This document shows positions 25,350-34,444 of a stretch of 64,000 nucleotides of DNA, piece after piece. The notes beneath the pieces are model-generated. The model ran no database searches, had not been told where the DNA came from, and worked only from the letters and a program-made list of their open reading frames with translations. A program made the position numbers and the translations under genes. Positions within the stretch are counted from its first letter, which is position 1; every line of letters starts with the position of its first letter. The stretch is from Betaproteobacteria bacterium (lineage in GTDB: Bacteria > Pseudomonadota > Gammaproteobacteria > Burkholderiales > Casimicrobiaceae), in the NCBI GenBank assembly GCA_013298695.1, contig JAAFIS010000008.1:62001-126000 (forward strand), read 5' to 3'.

Positions 25350-28300
25350 ATGCTACGGGGATTATTTACGTTTTTTGGTGCGATTTCGCTTTTTGCAGTC
25401 TGCGCAGCGCAACCTACAGTTGACTGGACAAGAACCCTCGCGCCACCGTCAGCGACTCTACAGCTCGACAACGCAAAGCTCACCAGCGCCTCGGATGGCG
25501 GCATATTTGTGCACGGAACGGCATTGTCTGGCACTACCGCAAGAATCGCGATCAGCAAGATGAACTCAGCGGGTGCACGGCTATGGTCGATGTGGCTGCC
25601 CGTGGCTAGCGGCACGACGACGCAAGAGTTCACGCTGCGTGCAGCGCCGGATGGTGGCGCTTATGCCTTGTATCGTCGCTACACCGAAAGCAGCGCGGTT
25701 CTGCTTCGCCTTTCTGGTAGCGGTGCCGTGACCTGGCGTCGCGAGATTTCGTTTGACGGGAGTTTGGCGATGCAAGTGGCTGGCGACGGCAGTGTGTTTG
25801 TTGCCGATCGCGTCAGCGCAAGCAAGTTCTCTGCTGCCGGTTTGCGAGTTTGGTTGTCACGCGACACGCAGTTCAGCTCCGAAGCTCGCGAGACCGCGAT
25901 CTCAGTCAACGGCGACTTTGTAGTGCTGCGTGTGACGGGTACGTTGGTGATCTACCGCCCTCAGGATGGCATCGCCACCGAGATCCGAGTAGGCGGCGAT
26001 GCACAAGCGCTTGCTGCGTTAGGCAGTGGCAACATCGTCGTCGCCACGGTCATCGCGCGCTACACCGACACCAGCACAATCGTCTATCGGCTTTCGTCGT
26101 TCTCTCCGGCCGGTGCGCAGCAGTGGCAACGCGATTACGCAGTGCCGACGTCTTCGCTGCCCAACATCAGGTTGGTCGGTGTGGCTGGCGGCGGTGTGCT
26201 CGCGGCCCACATTCGAGACCTTCAAACATACGGCGACGTCGCTGCGTTTGACCCCTCGGGAAATGTGCTTTGGAGCAAAAACTATTTTCGTTTCTCCGGG
26301 TTTGTGCAAACGTTGGGCGGCCTGTACGGACTGCGCTACGACGTAACGGCAGGATTCGGAGCGAACGGTTTCTTCCCCATCAACGTTGCCAACGGCAATC
26401 TCGGAACTCCAGGGTTTACAACCACAAGCAGTCCGGCGCATGAGTTGACAGCATGGATCACGACCGGCAGCGGTCTCGCGGCGGTTTCGAGCACCGCATC
26501 CACACAGCGCGTTTTGGCGATTCAGCCCACCGGCGCGGTGAGCTGGACCGAAGAGTCGGCGAGTCTGCCCGTTGAAACCGAGGTCGACAACACAAGCTGC
26601 TTAATGCCAAAGCTTGCGCTTTCGTCGCCATCACGCGTCGCAAGTTTCTCTAGGATCAACGCCGCGTCGCCAGTGTCGCTGGGCAGCACGTCGGTTTCCG
26701 GAAGCGATAGCTCCGATCGCTCGCTGCAAACCAATCACTGCACCACCGCATTTAGCGGTACGACGCGCTACGAGGCAACTGCAACTGCGCTCCGTGCGGT
26801 CGACGCTGCGGAGACCACGGTTTGGAGTGCGCCAAACGACACCCAGATTAACCCGGCCTATCGGGTGTTGAAGCGTTTATCCAGCGGCGACTTGATTGCC
26901 GTCGGTGATGGTTTCGCTAGGCGCTTCTCTCCAAGCGGAGTCCAGCTCTGGCAGGCAAGCTACGCCGCTCCCGTTGAGGGAAAGTACTTCAACAAGGCAA
27001 CGCTCGTCGCAGAGGCTGTCTCAGGCGACATTATTGTTGCCGGTACCGAGCTTGGATTTCAAGCGAGTCCGTGGGTGATTCGGCTCAGTTCTGCCGGTGG
27101 CGTGTTGAATACGGTGGTTGTTGCAAACGGGAGCTGCTACCAAAACTTCACTCGTTTTGCGGTGAATTCTGCGTCGGAAGTTTTCGCGTCTTACGTTTGT
27201 AACGAAACGGCGGTGGTGAAATTTTCCTCGGCAGGCACAGAAATCTGGAAGCAGAATCTCCAGTACGGAAACGTAGGCACGTTCCAAACGGTTACCTCGC
27301 TCGTCCCGCTCGCGTCGGGTGGCGTTGTGGCCGGAGGATGTTTTGGCAATATCTATAGCCGCATCGGCAACAACAGTTCGCGCGTTAGCCGCTTCTCGGC
27401 AACCGGTAGCGAGAATTGGACGACCTCGTTCGATACCGAAGGCGATTTTGCGGAATGTGTGTCTTCGATGGTGCTCGATCCAAGCGGACGTCTGCAGATC
27501 GGCGTAGGCAACGAAAATCCGTCTGGACGATCGCAGCTTCTGACGTTTGACGTTTCTAATGGCCGTGAGCTCTCTCGCTCGTCCACGGTGTTTCTGCAAC
27601 CAAAAGTGAAGCCCGACGAAATGCTCTCTGACGGTGCAGGCGGCCTTTTTGTGCTCGGAGCCGACCAAGAATCGCCGCGTACCAACAGCTACCCCGGCGT
27701 GAACGATTCGATCAGCTTGGCATCATTGCGCAGGGTCGCATTGGGTGCGCTGCCGACGAAGTTCCCATCTTTCTTTTCTCTGCCCATAACGATCGACTAT
27801 GGGGTGCCATTTAGCGTGAGTCTCGGTCTGGTTGATGCCGCGTCGAATGTGGCCACTGCGACGTCACCGACCGAGCTCCGTCTGCGTCGTTCAGAAGGCG
27901 GCGGAAGAATCATTGGCGTCACGAGCTGCACGGTCGCTGTTGGTGCGTCTTCCTGCACGCTAAGCAATTTATTCTTTGATGCTGCTGAGTCAAATGTGAC
28001 GCTGCTTGTTGAATTGGAAGGTAGCGCAGCGGCGACTTCCGCTCCGATTTATGTTCGTCCTGCAGCGACTCAGCTCACCGTAATCCCAGTTGATAGCGGC
28101 CCCTACACCGCGTTTGACTTTGTTCGAGTGCAAGTTGGAATCAGCAGCGCGGTCTCGCTGACCGCCATCAAAGGCACGTTCGCGACGCAGTCGCTCACGA
28201 ATTGCGTCGCGATGGTTCCCACTGCCGGGTATGCGCTGATGCAGCAATGCACGCTAGATCTTCGAGTTAACCAAGGCTATTGGTTCAGCTTTTACCCTGA

Positions 28301-29273
28301 ACCTGGGGCGGGGTACGCCGCGCCCGCGTCATTGCTTTATCAGCCCACCGTCGCGCCGACAGGTATCACCCTAACTGCAGGAACGTTTCCTTCGCCCAAC
28401 GTGATCGTCGGCAGCACGTTTCATGTAACGGCGTCGCTCACGACGTCGAAAGGCCGAAACCTTTCAGGCTTGTCAGACATTGGGCTCGGAGTTGTATCGC
28501 CCGTTAACGCAGGCTGTTTCATGAGTCCGGCAATCCCAAGTCGGACCTGTTCGCAACAATCAGCCGTAACCGGTGTTCTGGAATACACGGTCAGCGCTGC
28601 AAACAGCGCAAGTTTTTTGGGCTCACCGTCGGCTACTTTTAGCGTCAACGTTGTGCCGGGCCTCGCGGTCACGGGAGCGCTAGGGTTCTCCGATCCCAAC
28701 GGATTTGCTATGTGTGCTTCGGAGCCAGGCGCAGATTGCGAGTTCAATTCAAGCATCAATCAGTATTACTGCGCGCTCCCGACCGGCTGGCGCGGCACGC
28801 TGTATGCGCAGCCCGGCAGCCCGACCTATTTCGCTACTCCTCGAACCATCAGCATCGATGGGCAAGCGGGAGTGATCAACCGCTACATCACGCTGACATC
28901 GTCTGGCAGCTGCAGCCTCGATGCTGACGGCAATGGCGTCGTAGAAGCCATGACTGATGGCCTGTATGCGCTGCGCGCGATGCTTAATCTGCCTGCGCCG
29001 GCTTTGGCGGCGATGCCATTCGCTGTGTGTTCGCGACGAAACGCGACCGAGCGAGCAACGTTCGTTGCGAACCAAATTTCTACGCGTGAGTACGACGTGG
29101 ATGGCGATGGTGTGGTGCTGCCGGCGACCGATGGGTTGCTCATTCTGCGCGGCTTGCTTGGATTCCAGGGCGATTCGCTGGTCGCTGGGGCGCTGGGTGT
29201 GTCTGCCACGCGGCGTACCGGCGACGTTATCCGAACGTATCTGCAACGCTGTGGCGGGCTTGCGGCTCAATAA
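25350..29273 (+). CDS. Giant secreted beta-propeller-like protein with a dockerin-like C-terminus
   Basis: 1307 residues with a signal peptide (1-20, ending FAVCAAQPT). Residues ~20-800 contain many repeats of a WD/PQQ-like pattern (for example GARLWSMWLP, GAVTWRREI, GAQQWQRDY, GNVLWSKNY, AGTEIWKQN, GSENWTTSF), expected for one or more beta-propellers. A beta-rich middle region follows. The C-terminal ~120 residues carry two calcium-loop repeats, DADGNGVVEAMTDGLYALRAM (from about 1191) and DVDGDGVVLPATDGLLILRG (from about 1249), which resemble type I dockerin. In non-cellulosomal bacteria such tails occur on secreted proteins of unknown role; surface attachment or multimerisation is a guess. 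It appears to be a single gene, divergent from the spermidine-synthase-like gene. Confidence 0.8.
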   Translation: MLRGLFTFFGAISLFAVCAAQPTVDWTRTLAPPSATLQLDNAKLTSASDGGIFVHGTALSGTTARIAISKMNSAGARLWSMWLPVASGTTTQEFTLRAAPDGGAYALYRRYTESSAVLLRLSGSGAVTWRREISFDGSLAMQVAGDGSVFVADRVSASKFSAAGLRVWLSRDTQFSSEARETAISVNGDFVVLRVTGTLVIYRPQDGIATEIRVGGDAQALAALGSGNIVVATVIARYTDTSTIVYRLSSFSPAGAQQWQRDYAVPTSSLPNIRLVGVAGGGVLAAHIRDLQTYGDVAAFDPSGNVLWSKNYFRFSGFVQTLGGLYGLRYDVTAGFGANGFFPINVANGNLGTPGFTTTSSPAHELTAWITTGSGLAAVSSTASTQRVLAIQPTGAVSWTEESASLPVETEVDNTSCLMPKLALSSPSRVASFSRINAASPVSLGSTSVSGSDSSDRSLQTNHCTTAFSGTTRYEATATALRAVDAAETTVWSAPNDTQINPAYRVLKRLSSGDLIAVGDGFARRFSPSGVQLWQASYAAPVEGKYFNKATLVAEAVSGDIIVAGTELGFQASPWVIRLSSAGGVLNTVVVANGSCYQNFTRFAVNSASEVFASYVCNETAVVKFSSAGTEIWKQNLQYGNVGTFQTVTSLVPLASGGVVAGGCFGNIYSRIGNNSSRVSRFSATGSENWTTSFDTEGDFAECVSSMVLDPSGRLQIGVGNENPSGRSQLLTFDVSNGRELSRSSTVFLQPKVKPDEMLSDGAGGLFVLGADQESPRTNSYPGVNDSISLASLRRVALGALPTKFPSFFSLPITIDYGVPFSVSLGLVDAASNVATATSPTELRLRRSEGGGRIIGVTSCTVAVGASSCTLSNLFFDAAESNVTLLVELEGSAAATSAPIYVRPAATQLTVIPVDSGPYTAFDFVRVQVGISSAVSLTAIKGTFATQSLTNCVAMVPTAGYALMQQCTLDLRVNQGYWFSFYPEPGAGYAAPASLLYQPTVAPTGITLTAGTFPSPNVIVGSTFHVTASLTTSKGRNLSGLSDIGLGVVSPVNAGCFMSPAIPSRTCSQQSAVTGVLEYTVSAANSASFLGSPSATFSVNVVPGLAVTGALGFSDPNGFAMCASEPGADCEFNSSINQYYCALPTGWRGTLYAQPGSPTYFATPRTISIDGQAGVINRYITLTSSGSCSLDADGNGVVEAMTDGLYALRAMLNLPAPALAAMPFAVCSRRNATERATFVANQISTREYDVDGDGVVLPATDGLLILRGLLGFQGDSLVAGALGVSATRRTGDVIRTYLQRCGGLAAQ

Positions 29274-29366
29274 GTCGCACTTTTAGCCCGCGTTAGCGCG
29301 CGAGCTCGATCCCGGAGGCAGCGACGACTAAAATAGTGGCATCTCATCTCGAGAACGCTCTTTTAT

Positions 29367-30509
29367 ATGTCATCCCTTAAAGTTGTTGCTCAAAGCGCTG
29401 ACGCTCGTTCGTCAGCATCGCCGTCGGTTTTAGCGCCGGTTCCTGAAATCATTGCTGAGCTAAAGGCTGGGCGGATGGTGATTTTGGTGGATGAGGAGGA
29501 TCGCGAAAACGAGGGTGATTTGGTGCTCGCGGCGGATTTCGTGACCCCCGAGGCCATTAATTTCATGGCTAAGCACGGGCGGGGACTGATTTGCTTGACA
29601 CTCACGCGTGAGCGTTGTGAACAGCTCAATCTGTCGCTGATGACCGCGAAAAACCGTTCAGGCCACGGCACCAACTTCACAATGTCCATCGAGGCCGCAG
29701 AAGGCGTAACCACGGGTATCTCAGCGGCTGATCGCGCGCGCACCGTCCAGGCGGCGATTGCCTTCAATGCAAAGCCCGCCGATATCGTGCAACCCGGGCA
29801 TATTTTTCCGATCATGGCCCAGCCCGGCGGCGTGTTGATGCGCGCTGGACACACCGAAGCAGGTTGCGATTTACCGCGCATGGCGGGACTGACACCGGCT
29901 TCAGTGATCTGCGAGATCATGAAGGATGACGGCACGATGGCGCGTCTGCCAGACTTGCTCGAATTTGCAACTGAACACAACCTCAAAATCGGTGCGATTA
30001 CCGATTTGATCCACTATCGATCTGAGCGTGAGGCGTTGGTTGAATGCGTTGGTGAACGAACCATTACCACCGCGCAGGGCGAATTTGCGCTCAAAGTGTT
30101 TCGCGAAAAGCTTACTGATGCAACCCACCTCGCGCTGGTCAAAGGCAATCCAACAGCAGACATCGAGACGGTTGTGCGTGTGCACCAGCCGCTCTCGGTC
30201 ATTGACGTTCTTGACGCCGACAATCTCGTGCACTCGTGGAGCATTCCAAAGGCTTTAGCGCGTTTGCAGAGTGCAGAAGCGGGTGTGCTGATATTGCTTC
30301 ATGAAAGTGAAACGGCACAGGGCCTTGCGCATCGCGCGCTCAACGCAAAGCCGCTCAACGCACACAAAATGGATTTACGTACCTACGGCGTCGGCGCGCA
30401 AATTTTGCGGGCGCTCGGCGTTCGCAAAATGAAGGTGCTCGCGAAACCACGGCGGATGCCCTCGATGACGGGGTTTGATCTCGAAGTTACGGGTTACGAG
30501 TCGGCTTAG
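29367..30509 (+). CDS. ribBA: DHBP synthase fused to a degenerate GTP cyclohydrolase II domain (RibBA/RibBX type)
   Basis: 380 residues. The N-terminal ~200 form 3,4-dihydroxy-2-butanone-4-phosphate synthase: acidic motif DEEDRENEGDL, then HGTNFTMSIEA and RAGHTEAGCDL. This half makes the four-carbon unit for lumazine. The C-terminal ~150 align with GTP cyclohydrolase II, but the zinc-binding Cys cluster (C-x10-C-x-C in active enzymes) is missing; the corresponding stretch reads TADIETVVRVHQPLSVIDVL. This matches the RibBX hybrids known in proteobacteria, so only the DHBP synthase is expected to be active and a separate RibA is needed elsewhere. It begins a co-directional riboflavin block. I see no FMN riboswitch in the 93-bp leader. 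Confidence 0.93.
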   Translation: MSSLKVVAQSADARSSASPSVLAPVPEIIAELKAGRMVILVDEEDRENEGDLVLAADFVTPEAINFMAKHGRGLICLTLTRERCEQLNLSLMTAKNRSGHGTNFTMSIEAAEGVTTGISAADRARTVQAAIAFNAKPADIVQPGHIFPIMAQPGGVLMRAGHTEAGCDLPRMAGLTPASVICEIMKDDGTMARLPDLLEFATEHNLKIGAITDLIHYRSEREALVECVGERTITTAQGEFALKVFREKLTDATHLALVKGNPTADIETVVRVHQPLSVIDVLDADNLVHSWSIPKALARLQSAEAGVLILLHESETAQGLAHRALNAKPLNAHKMDLRTYGVGAQILRALGVRKMKVLAKPRRMPSMTGFDLEVTGYESA

Positions 30510-30547
30510 TTCGGTCGAGACCGACGCCGCTGTTTTGGACGTATTTT

Positions 30548-30585
30548 CAGCGCTTCTAAACATGAGCGCTGTTGTCGCTTTTTTT
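30548..30585 (+). terminator. Possible attenuator/terminator between ribBA and ribH
   Basis: CAGCGCT-N10-AGCGCTG (30548-30571), followed eight bases later by a run of seven T (30579-30585). The gap between stem and T-run is too large for a textbook terminator, but the position between two genes of one pathway makes partial termination plausible. Confidence 0.35.
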
Positions 30586-30614
30586 GAAATCTTTTATCAG
30601 TATCGGACTTATTG

Positions 30615-31088
30615 ATGTCACTTCAACCCACACTCAAGCTGCGCGGCGCAGGATTGCGCATCGGCGTCGTCACCGCACGATTTAACGCACCCATTTGCGA
30701 GAAACTCCTCGCGGGCGCGAAAAAAGCGCTCGCAGAAATGGGCGTTGAGCCTAGTGATGTCACTGAAATTACCGTGCCCGGTGCGCTCGAAATTCCCCTC
30801 GCCTTGCAAACGCTGGCGGCGTCAGAGGCGTTTGATGCGCTGGTAGCGCTCGGTTGCGTGGTGAAAGGCGATACCTATCATTTCGAAGTCGTGTGCAACG
30901 AGTCTGCGGCGGGAATCAACCGAGTTGGCCTTGATCTTGATGTCGCCATTGGCAACGGCGTGTTGACCGTGTACACGGATGAACAAGCGGAGTCGCGAGC
31001 GGCGCAAAAGGGCTACGAGGCGGCGCAGGCGGCGGTGGAAATGGCGCTGATCCAAGAATGGGCGCTCAACCAATACGGCGAGGAATAG
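30615..31088 (+). CDS. ribH: 6,7-dimethyl-8-ribityllumazine synthase
   Basis: 157 residues from the ATG at 30615 (a TTG one codon earlier is less likely). It condenses 5-amino-6-ribitylaminouracil with DHBP to give lumazine, the penultimate riboflavin step, and forms a 60-mer or pentamer in the cytoplasm. Motifs: VTARFNAPICEKLLAGAKKAL, TEITVPGALEIPLALQTLA and ALGCVVKGDTYHFEVVCNES with the catalytic His in GDTYHFE. The gene lies between ribBA and nusB, an order common in betaproteobacteria. No strong ribosome-binding site precedes the start. Confidence 0.96.
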   Translation: MSLQPTLKLRGAGLRIGVVTARFNAPICEKLLAGAKKALAEMGVEPSDVTEITVPGALEIPLALQTLAASEAFDALVALGCVVKGDTYHFEVVCNESAAGINRVGLDLDVAIGNGVLTVYTDEQAESRAAQKGYEAAQAAVEMALIQEWALNQYGEE

Positions 31089-31148
31089 CGTGCGTTTTGT
31101 GCACCCCTCCAAAACGCCGTACACGGAAACTCCACCTGAGAGAGCTCT

Positions 31149-31715
31149 ATGACCGATTCCGCAAACGAGCGCGATAAACCGACGACCGCTGATGCCGCAT
31201 TGCGAGCGGCGGCGCGCGATCTCAACACACCAAAGTCCGCGCACGAGCGCAATTCAGCTTCGGCTGAGGCGCCGAGTGCAGCAAAACCTCGACCGAAGTC
31301 GGCGCGGCGCTGGGCTCGTGAACACGCGTTGCAGGGGCTCTACGAATTTTTTGTCGCGCATCACGATCCGGTTGCGATTCGTCTGCGCATTGAGGGCGAA
31401 GAGGACTTCAAGCGCACCGACAAAGAGTTTTTTCGAGAAATGTGGCGCGGTCTATCAGACGATTGGCAATCGCTGATCGCGCTGGTTGAGCCTCACATGG
31501 ATCGCAAGTTTGATGAGGTGAGCCCAATCGAGCGCAGTGTGATTCTCATTGGAACGTGGGAGCTTAAACATCGCCTCGACGTGCCTTATCGCGTGGCGAT
31601 CAACGAGTCGGTGGAGCTTGCGAAAAGCTTTGGCGGCACCGACGGCCATAAGTGGGTGAACGGCGTACTCGACAAGGTCGCGCCATCGCTACGTACGGAA
31701 GAAATGAGGCGGTAG
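31149..31715 (+). CDS. nusB: Transcription antitermination protein NusB
   Basis: 188 residues. All-helical NusB binds boxA RNA with NusE/S10 during rRNA antitermination. The core starts at about residue 55 (SARRWAREHALQGLYEF) and continues with ALVEPHMDRKFDEVSPIERSVILIGTWEL, DVPYRVAINESVELAKSFGGTDGHKWVNGVLDKVA, all NusB hallmarks. The first ~50 residues are an Ala/Ser/Lys-rich, low-complexity extension not present in E. coli NusB but frequent in this group. It lies downstream of ribH with a 60-bp gap and is likely co-transcribed. Confidence 0.94.
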   Translation: MTDSANERDKPTTADAALRAAARDLNTPKSAHERNSASAEAPSAAKPRPKSARRWAREHALQGLYEFFVAHHDPVAIRLRIEGEEDFKRTDKEFFREMWRGLSDDWQSLIALVEPHMDRKFDEVSPIERSVILIGTWELKHRLDVPYRVAINESVELAKSFGGTDGHKWVNGVLDKVAPSLRTEEMRR

Positions 31716-31750
31716 CGTCGGTGGCGAGATCGGTTGGCTTTTTAGCTGTT

Positions 31751-31834
31751 GCGCCGTTTTTAGTGGGCGATACGCGTCATAATTGTAGTTAACGAGAATG
31801 AGCAATTATTTAGTAATCGCCCAATTAAATGCGG
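31751..31834 (+). repeat. Paired-palindrome intergenic element, copy 6
   Basis: 84 bp. Left arm gcgccgtttttagtgggcga (31751-31770), right arm tcgcccaattaaatgcgg (31817-31834). GGGCGA of the left arm (31765-31770) is exactly complementary to TCGCCC of the right arm (31817-31822), so a long-range stem is also possible. It lies between nusB and thiL, both on the plus strand. Confidence 0.8.
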
Positions 31835-31884
31835 AGCTAGGCGGTGAAGCTCATTTCCGCACGCACCTGTTGACAAACTGTAGT

Positions 31885-31902
31885 CGGGCCCTCCGGGGCC
31901 CG
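31885..31902 (+). promoter_or_regulatory. GC hairpin at the thiL translation start
   Basis: CGGGCCC-tccg-GGGCCCG, a perfect 7-bp GC stem ending eight bases before the thiL ATG at 31911. No Shine-Dalgarno sequence is visible, and the hairpin occupies the place where one would lie, so it could reduce or gate translation. I see no TPP riboswitch consensus upstream. Confidence 0.5.
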
Positions 31903-31910
31903 TGCACCGC

Positions 31911-32888
31911 ATGAACGAGTTTGAACTGATCAATCGCTTTTTCACGCGTCCCGTGAAAGATGCGCTTGTTGGGAACGGCGACGATGCCGCCATCGTCGCG
32001 CCTACCGCAGATCATGCCTTTGTTGTTACCACTGACTCGCTGATCGAGGGTCGGCATTTTTTGCCGACGCTTGATCCGCTCAAGCTCGGGCGGCGTCTGG
32101 TTCACGTGAATTTGAGTGACCTCGCGGCAATGGGCGCATCGCCGCGCTACGCCATGCTTTCGCTCGCACTTCCGCGCATTGATGAGACGTGGGTATCGCG
32201 ATTTGCCGAGGGCTTTTGGGCTGCGCTTGATGAATTCGGTATTGGGCTCGTTGGCGGCAACACAACGCGCGGTGCGCTCGCGCTTTCGATCACCGCATTC
32301 GGAGAGGTGCCCGTGGTGTCAGGCCGTGCAAACGCGATGCTGCGTTCAGGTGCGAAAGCGGGAGACGAGGTTTGGGTTAGCGGAGAGTTGGGCGGCGCGG
32401 GCTGGGCGCTCGGCTGCATGACTGGCGAAATCGAAGCGAGCGCTACGCGTGAGCAAATCGCGGCGTACGAAGCGCCAACAGCGCGCGTGGCGCTCGGCAT
32501 CTCCTTGCGCGCAGTGGCCACCAGCTGCATCGACATATCCGATGGTTTACTGAGCGAGGCCAACCACCTTGCGCGGGCATCTCATGTTTCGCTGGCGCTT
32601 GATTTCGCAAGCATTCCCACGAGCCTCGGCGACGTGCTCGCTGACGCAAAATTGCGCGCGCAAGCCACGCAAACGCTGCTTACAACCGGGGACGCTTACG
32701 AGCTTTTGTTTACCGCATCCAGAGATCGCCATGAAGACGTGCGCAATCTGCTGGCGCATCATGGTTTGCGCGGCGCGCGAATCGGCACGGTGCATGCAGC
32801 AAGCACGGAAACGCAGGCGGTGTCGGTGATCGATAGCGCAGGGCGTATGATCGAAATTTCTGCACAAGGCTGGGATCATTTCGCATGA
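31911..32888 (+). CDS. thiL: Thiamine-monophosphate kinase
   Basis: About 325 residues. It phosphorylates thiamine monophosphate to the active cofactor thiamine diphosphate. Motifs: NGDDAAIVAPTADHAFVVTTDSLIEGRHF, LVHVNLSDLAAMGASPRYAMLSLALP, GGNTTRGALALSITAFGEV and CIDISDGLLSEANHLARAS, all typical of the PurM-like ThiL family. I chose the ATG at 31911 (MNEFELINRFF) because it matches the usual family start; a GTG at 31902 is in frame but inside the hairpin. Its stop overlaps the pgpA start by four bases (ATGA), so translation is coupled. Confidence 0.94.
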   Translation: MNEFELINRFFTRPVKDALVGNGDDAAIVAPTADHAFVVTTDSLIEGRHFLPTLDPLKLGRRLVHVNLSDLAAMGASPRYAMLSLALPRIDETWVSRFAEGFWAALDEFGIGLVGGNTTRGALALSITAFGEVPVVSGRANAMLRSGAKAGDEVWVSGELGGAGWALGCMTGEIEASATREQIAAYEAPTARVALGISLRAVATSCIDISDGLLSEANHLARASHVSLALDFASIPTSLGDVLADAKLRAQATQTLLTTGDAYELLFTASRDRHEDVRNLLAHHGLRGARIGTVHAASTETQAVSVIDSAGRMIEISAQGWDHFA

Positions 32889-33397
32889 TTGAAGCGCCGA
32901 CACGTCCTCCGTTACAGCTTCGCGCGCCGAGCGTACGGTTGATGCTGTCTCACCCTGCGCACTTTGTGTCATTTGGCTTTGGCAGCGGACTTGCGCCGTT
33001 TGCGCCCGGAACCTTCGGTTCAATCGTCGGCTGGATCTTGGCGCGCTGGTTGCAGCCCGCTCTGGGCGACGCAATTTTCTTCTCGGCATTACTCGCGTTT
33101 TTTCTGGTCAGCGTTTGGGCGGCGCACGAGACGACAGAGGCGCTGGGTGCCGCCGACCACGGCGCGATCGTCTCCGATGAATTGGTGGCGATGGCGTTAA
33201 TCGTCGCTATGTTGCCGGGCGCGTTCTGGCAACAACTCAGCGCATTTGTGCTGTTTCGACTGCTCGATATAAGAAAACCCGGCCCGGTCGGATGGGCTGA
33301 TCGCAATGTCGACGGAGCTTTCGGCATCATGCTCGACGACATCATCGCTGCGGCGCTCACGCTGTTCTTATTGGCGCTCTGGTTCAAGCTGTTCTGA
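32885..33397 (+). CDS. pgpA: Phosphatidylglycerophosphatase A
   Basis: 170 residues with several hydrophobic segments, an inner-membrane protein that dephosphorylates phosphatidylglycerol phosphate to make phosphatidylglycerol. Family motifs: GFGSGLAPFAPGTFGSIVGW near the N-terminus, DHGAIVSDELVAM in the middle, and the later FRLLDIRKPGPVGWADRNVDGAFGIMLDDI. The thiL-pgpA-cinA order is widely conserved in proteobacteria. It overlaps thiL by four bases and is followed five bases later by the cinA-type gene. Confidence 0.94.
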   Translation: MIEAPTRPPLQLRAPSVRLMLSHPAHFVSFGFGSGLAPFAPGTFGSIVGWILARWLQPALGDAIFFSALLAFFLVSVWAAHETTEALGAADHGAIVSDELVAMALIVAMLPGAFWQQLSAFVLFRLLDIRKPGPVGWADRNVDGAFGIMLDDIIAAALTLFLLALWFKLF

Positions 33398-33402
33398 TTG
33401 CC

Positions 33403-33891
33403 ATGCTCTCAAATTTCATATTGGAACGAGCCACGTTACTCGGCGAACATTGTGTAGCGAAGAAGGCTGTTTTGTGTGGTGCGGAAAGCTGTACCGGCGG
33501 CTTAATCGCTGCTGCCATCACCAGTGTTTCCGGATCGTCGGCTTGGTTTGATCGCGCTGCGGTCACGTATTCAAATGCGGCCAAGATCGCCATGCTTTGC
33601 GTTCAGCAGTCGACGCTGGATTCGCACGGCGCGGTGAGCGAGGCGACCGCTGCTGAAATGGCGCGCGGGGCGCTTGATACCTCGGATGCAACCCACGCGT
33701 ATGCCGTTACTGGCGTCGCGGGTCCGACTGGTGGAAGTCCGCAAAAGCCTGTCGGTACCGTTTGTTTTGCCTTTGCAACCCGCGAGCAAACGCGCGCGGT
33801 AACGATGTGGTTTTCTGGCGGTCGCGACGAGGTGAGAGAGCAAAGCGCCGCATTCGTGATCAATGAGTTGCTCCGAATGGTGAAAGAATAG
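33403..33891 (+). CDS. pncC: CinA C-terminal domain protein (nicotinamide-nucleotide amidohydrolase)
   Basis: 162 residues, matching the short stand-alone CinA-C/PncC form. It converts nicotinamide mononucleotide to nicotinic acid mononucleotide in NAD recycling. Motifs: [75 protein letters not shown] and [15 protein letters not shown]. The N-terminal COG1058 domain of full-length CinA is absent. Part of the thiL-pgpA-cinA operon; five bases separate it from pgpA. Confidence 0.92.
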   Translation: MLSNFILERATLLGEHCVAKKAVLCGAESCTGGLIAAAITSVSGSSAWFDRAAVTYSNAAKIAMLCVQQSTLDSHGAVSEATAAEMARGALDTSDATHAYAVTGVAGPTGGSPQKPVGTVCFAFATREQTRAVTMWFSGGRDEVREQSAAFVINELLRMVKE

Positions 33892-33928
33892 GTATCTCTC
33901 GTTTGCACCCAACGCCTTACTTTCATCC

Positions 33929-34444
33929 ATGAAATGCCCTTTCTGCGGCTCGCTCGACACTCAAGTTATCGACTCTCGAGTCTCAGAGACCGGTGACGCC
34001 ATTCGTAGGCGGCGCAAGTGCCTGGCCTGCGACAAGCGCTTCACTACGTTCGAAACCGTTGAAATGCGGATGCCGCAGGTCGTTAAATCCAACGGTACTC
34101 GACTTGACTTTAACGTAGAAAAAATTCGATCCGGATTCAACAAGGCACTGCATAAGCGTTTTGTCCCCACCGAATTTGTCGATCAAGCGATTGCGCGTAT
34201 CGTTGCCAACATTCATAGCTTAGGCGAGAGAGAAATTCCTTCGCGCTCGATTGGTGAAATGGTGATGACTGAGCTCTATAAGCTCGACAAAGTTGCCTAT
34301 ATTCGGTTTGCGTCGGTCTATCGCTCGTTCCAAGACGTCGACGATTTCCGCTCCATGCTGCATGAGGTTGAGCGTCCGGGCGTCGCTAAAGCGGTAAAGA
34401 GACCGACAAAGAAACCCGCAGGTAAAGACGTTAACGATGTTTAG
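33929..34444 (+). CDS. nrdR: Transcriptional repressor NrdR
   Basis: 171 residues. The N-terminal zinc ribbon has the four ligands in [11 protein letters not shown] and [10 protein letters not shown], followed by an ATP-cone domain (from about residue 45, [22 protein letters not shown]). NrdR senses ATP/dATP and represses ribonucleotide reductase genes through NrdR boxes. The tail after ~150 (Lys/Pro-rich) is longer than in E. coli NrdR. The last eight bases overlap the ribD start, an arrangement common in proteobacteria, and this implies coupled expression with riboflavin genes. Confidence 0.95.
   Translation: MKCPFCGSLDTQVIDSRVSETGDAIRRRRKCLACDKRFTTFETVEMRMPQVVKSNGTRLDFNVEKIRSGFNKALHKRFVPTEFVDQAIARIVANIHSLGEREIPSRSIGEMVMTELYKLDKVAYIRFASVYRSFQDVDDFRSMLHEVERPGVAKAVKRPTKKPAGKDVNDV

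Noticed and set aside
29274-31910. FMN riboswitch before rib genes or TPP riboswitch before thiL
   Set aside because: No match to the conserved cores in the leaders of ribBA, ribH or thiL; leaders are short.
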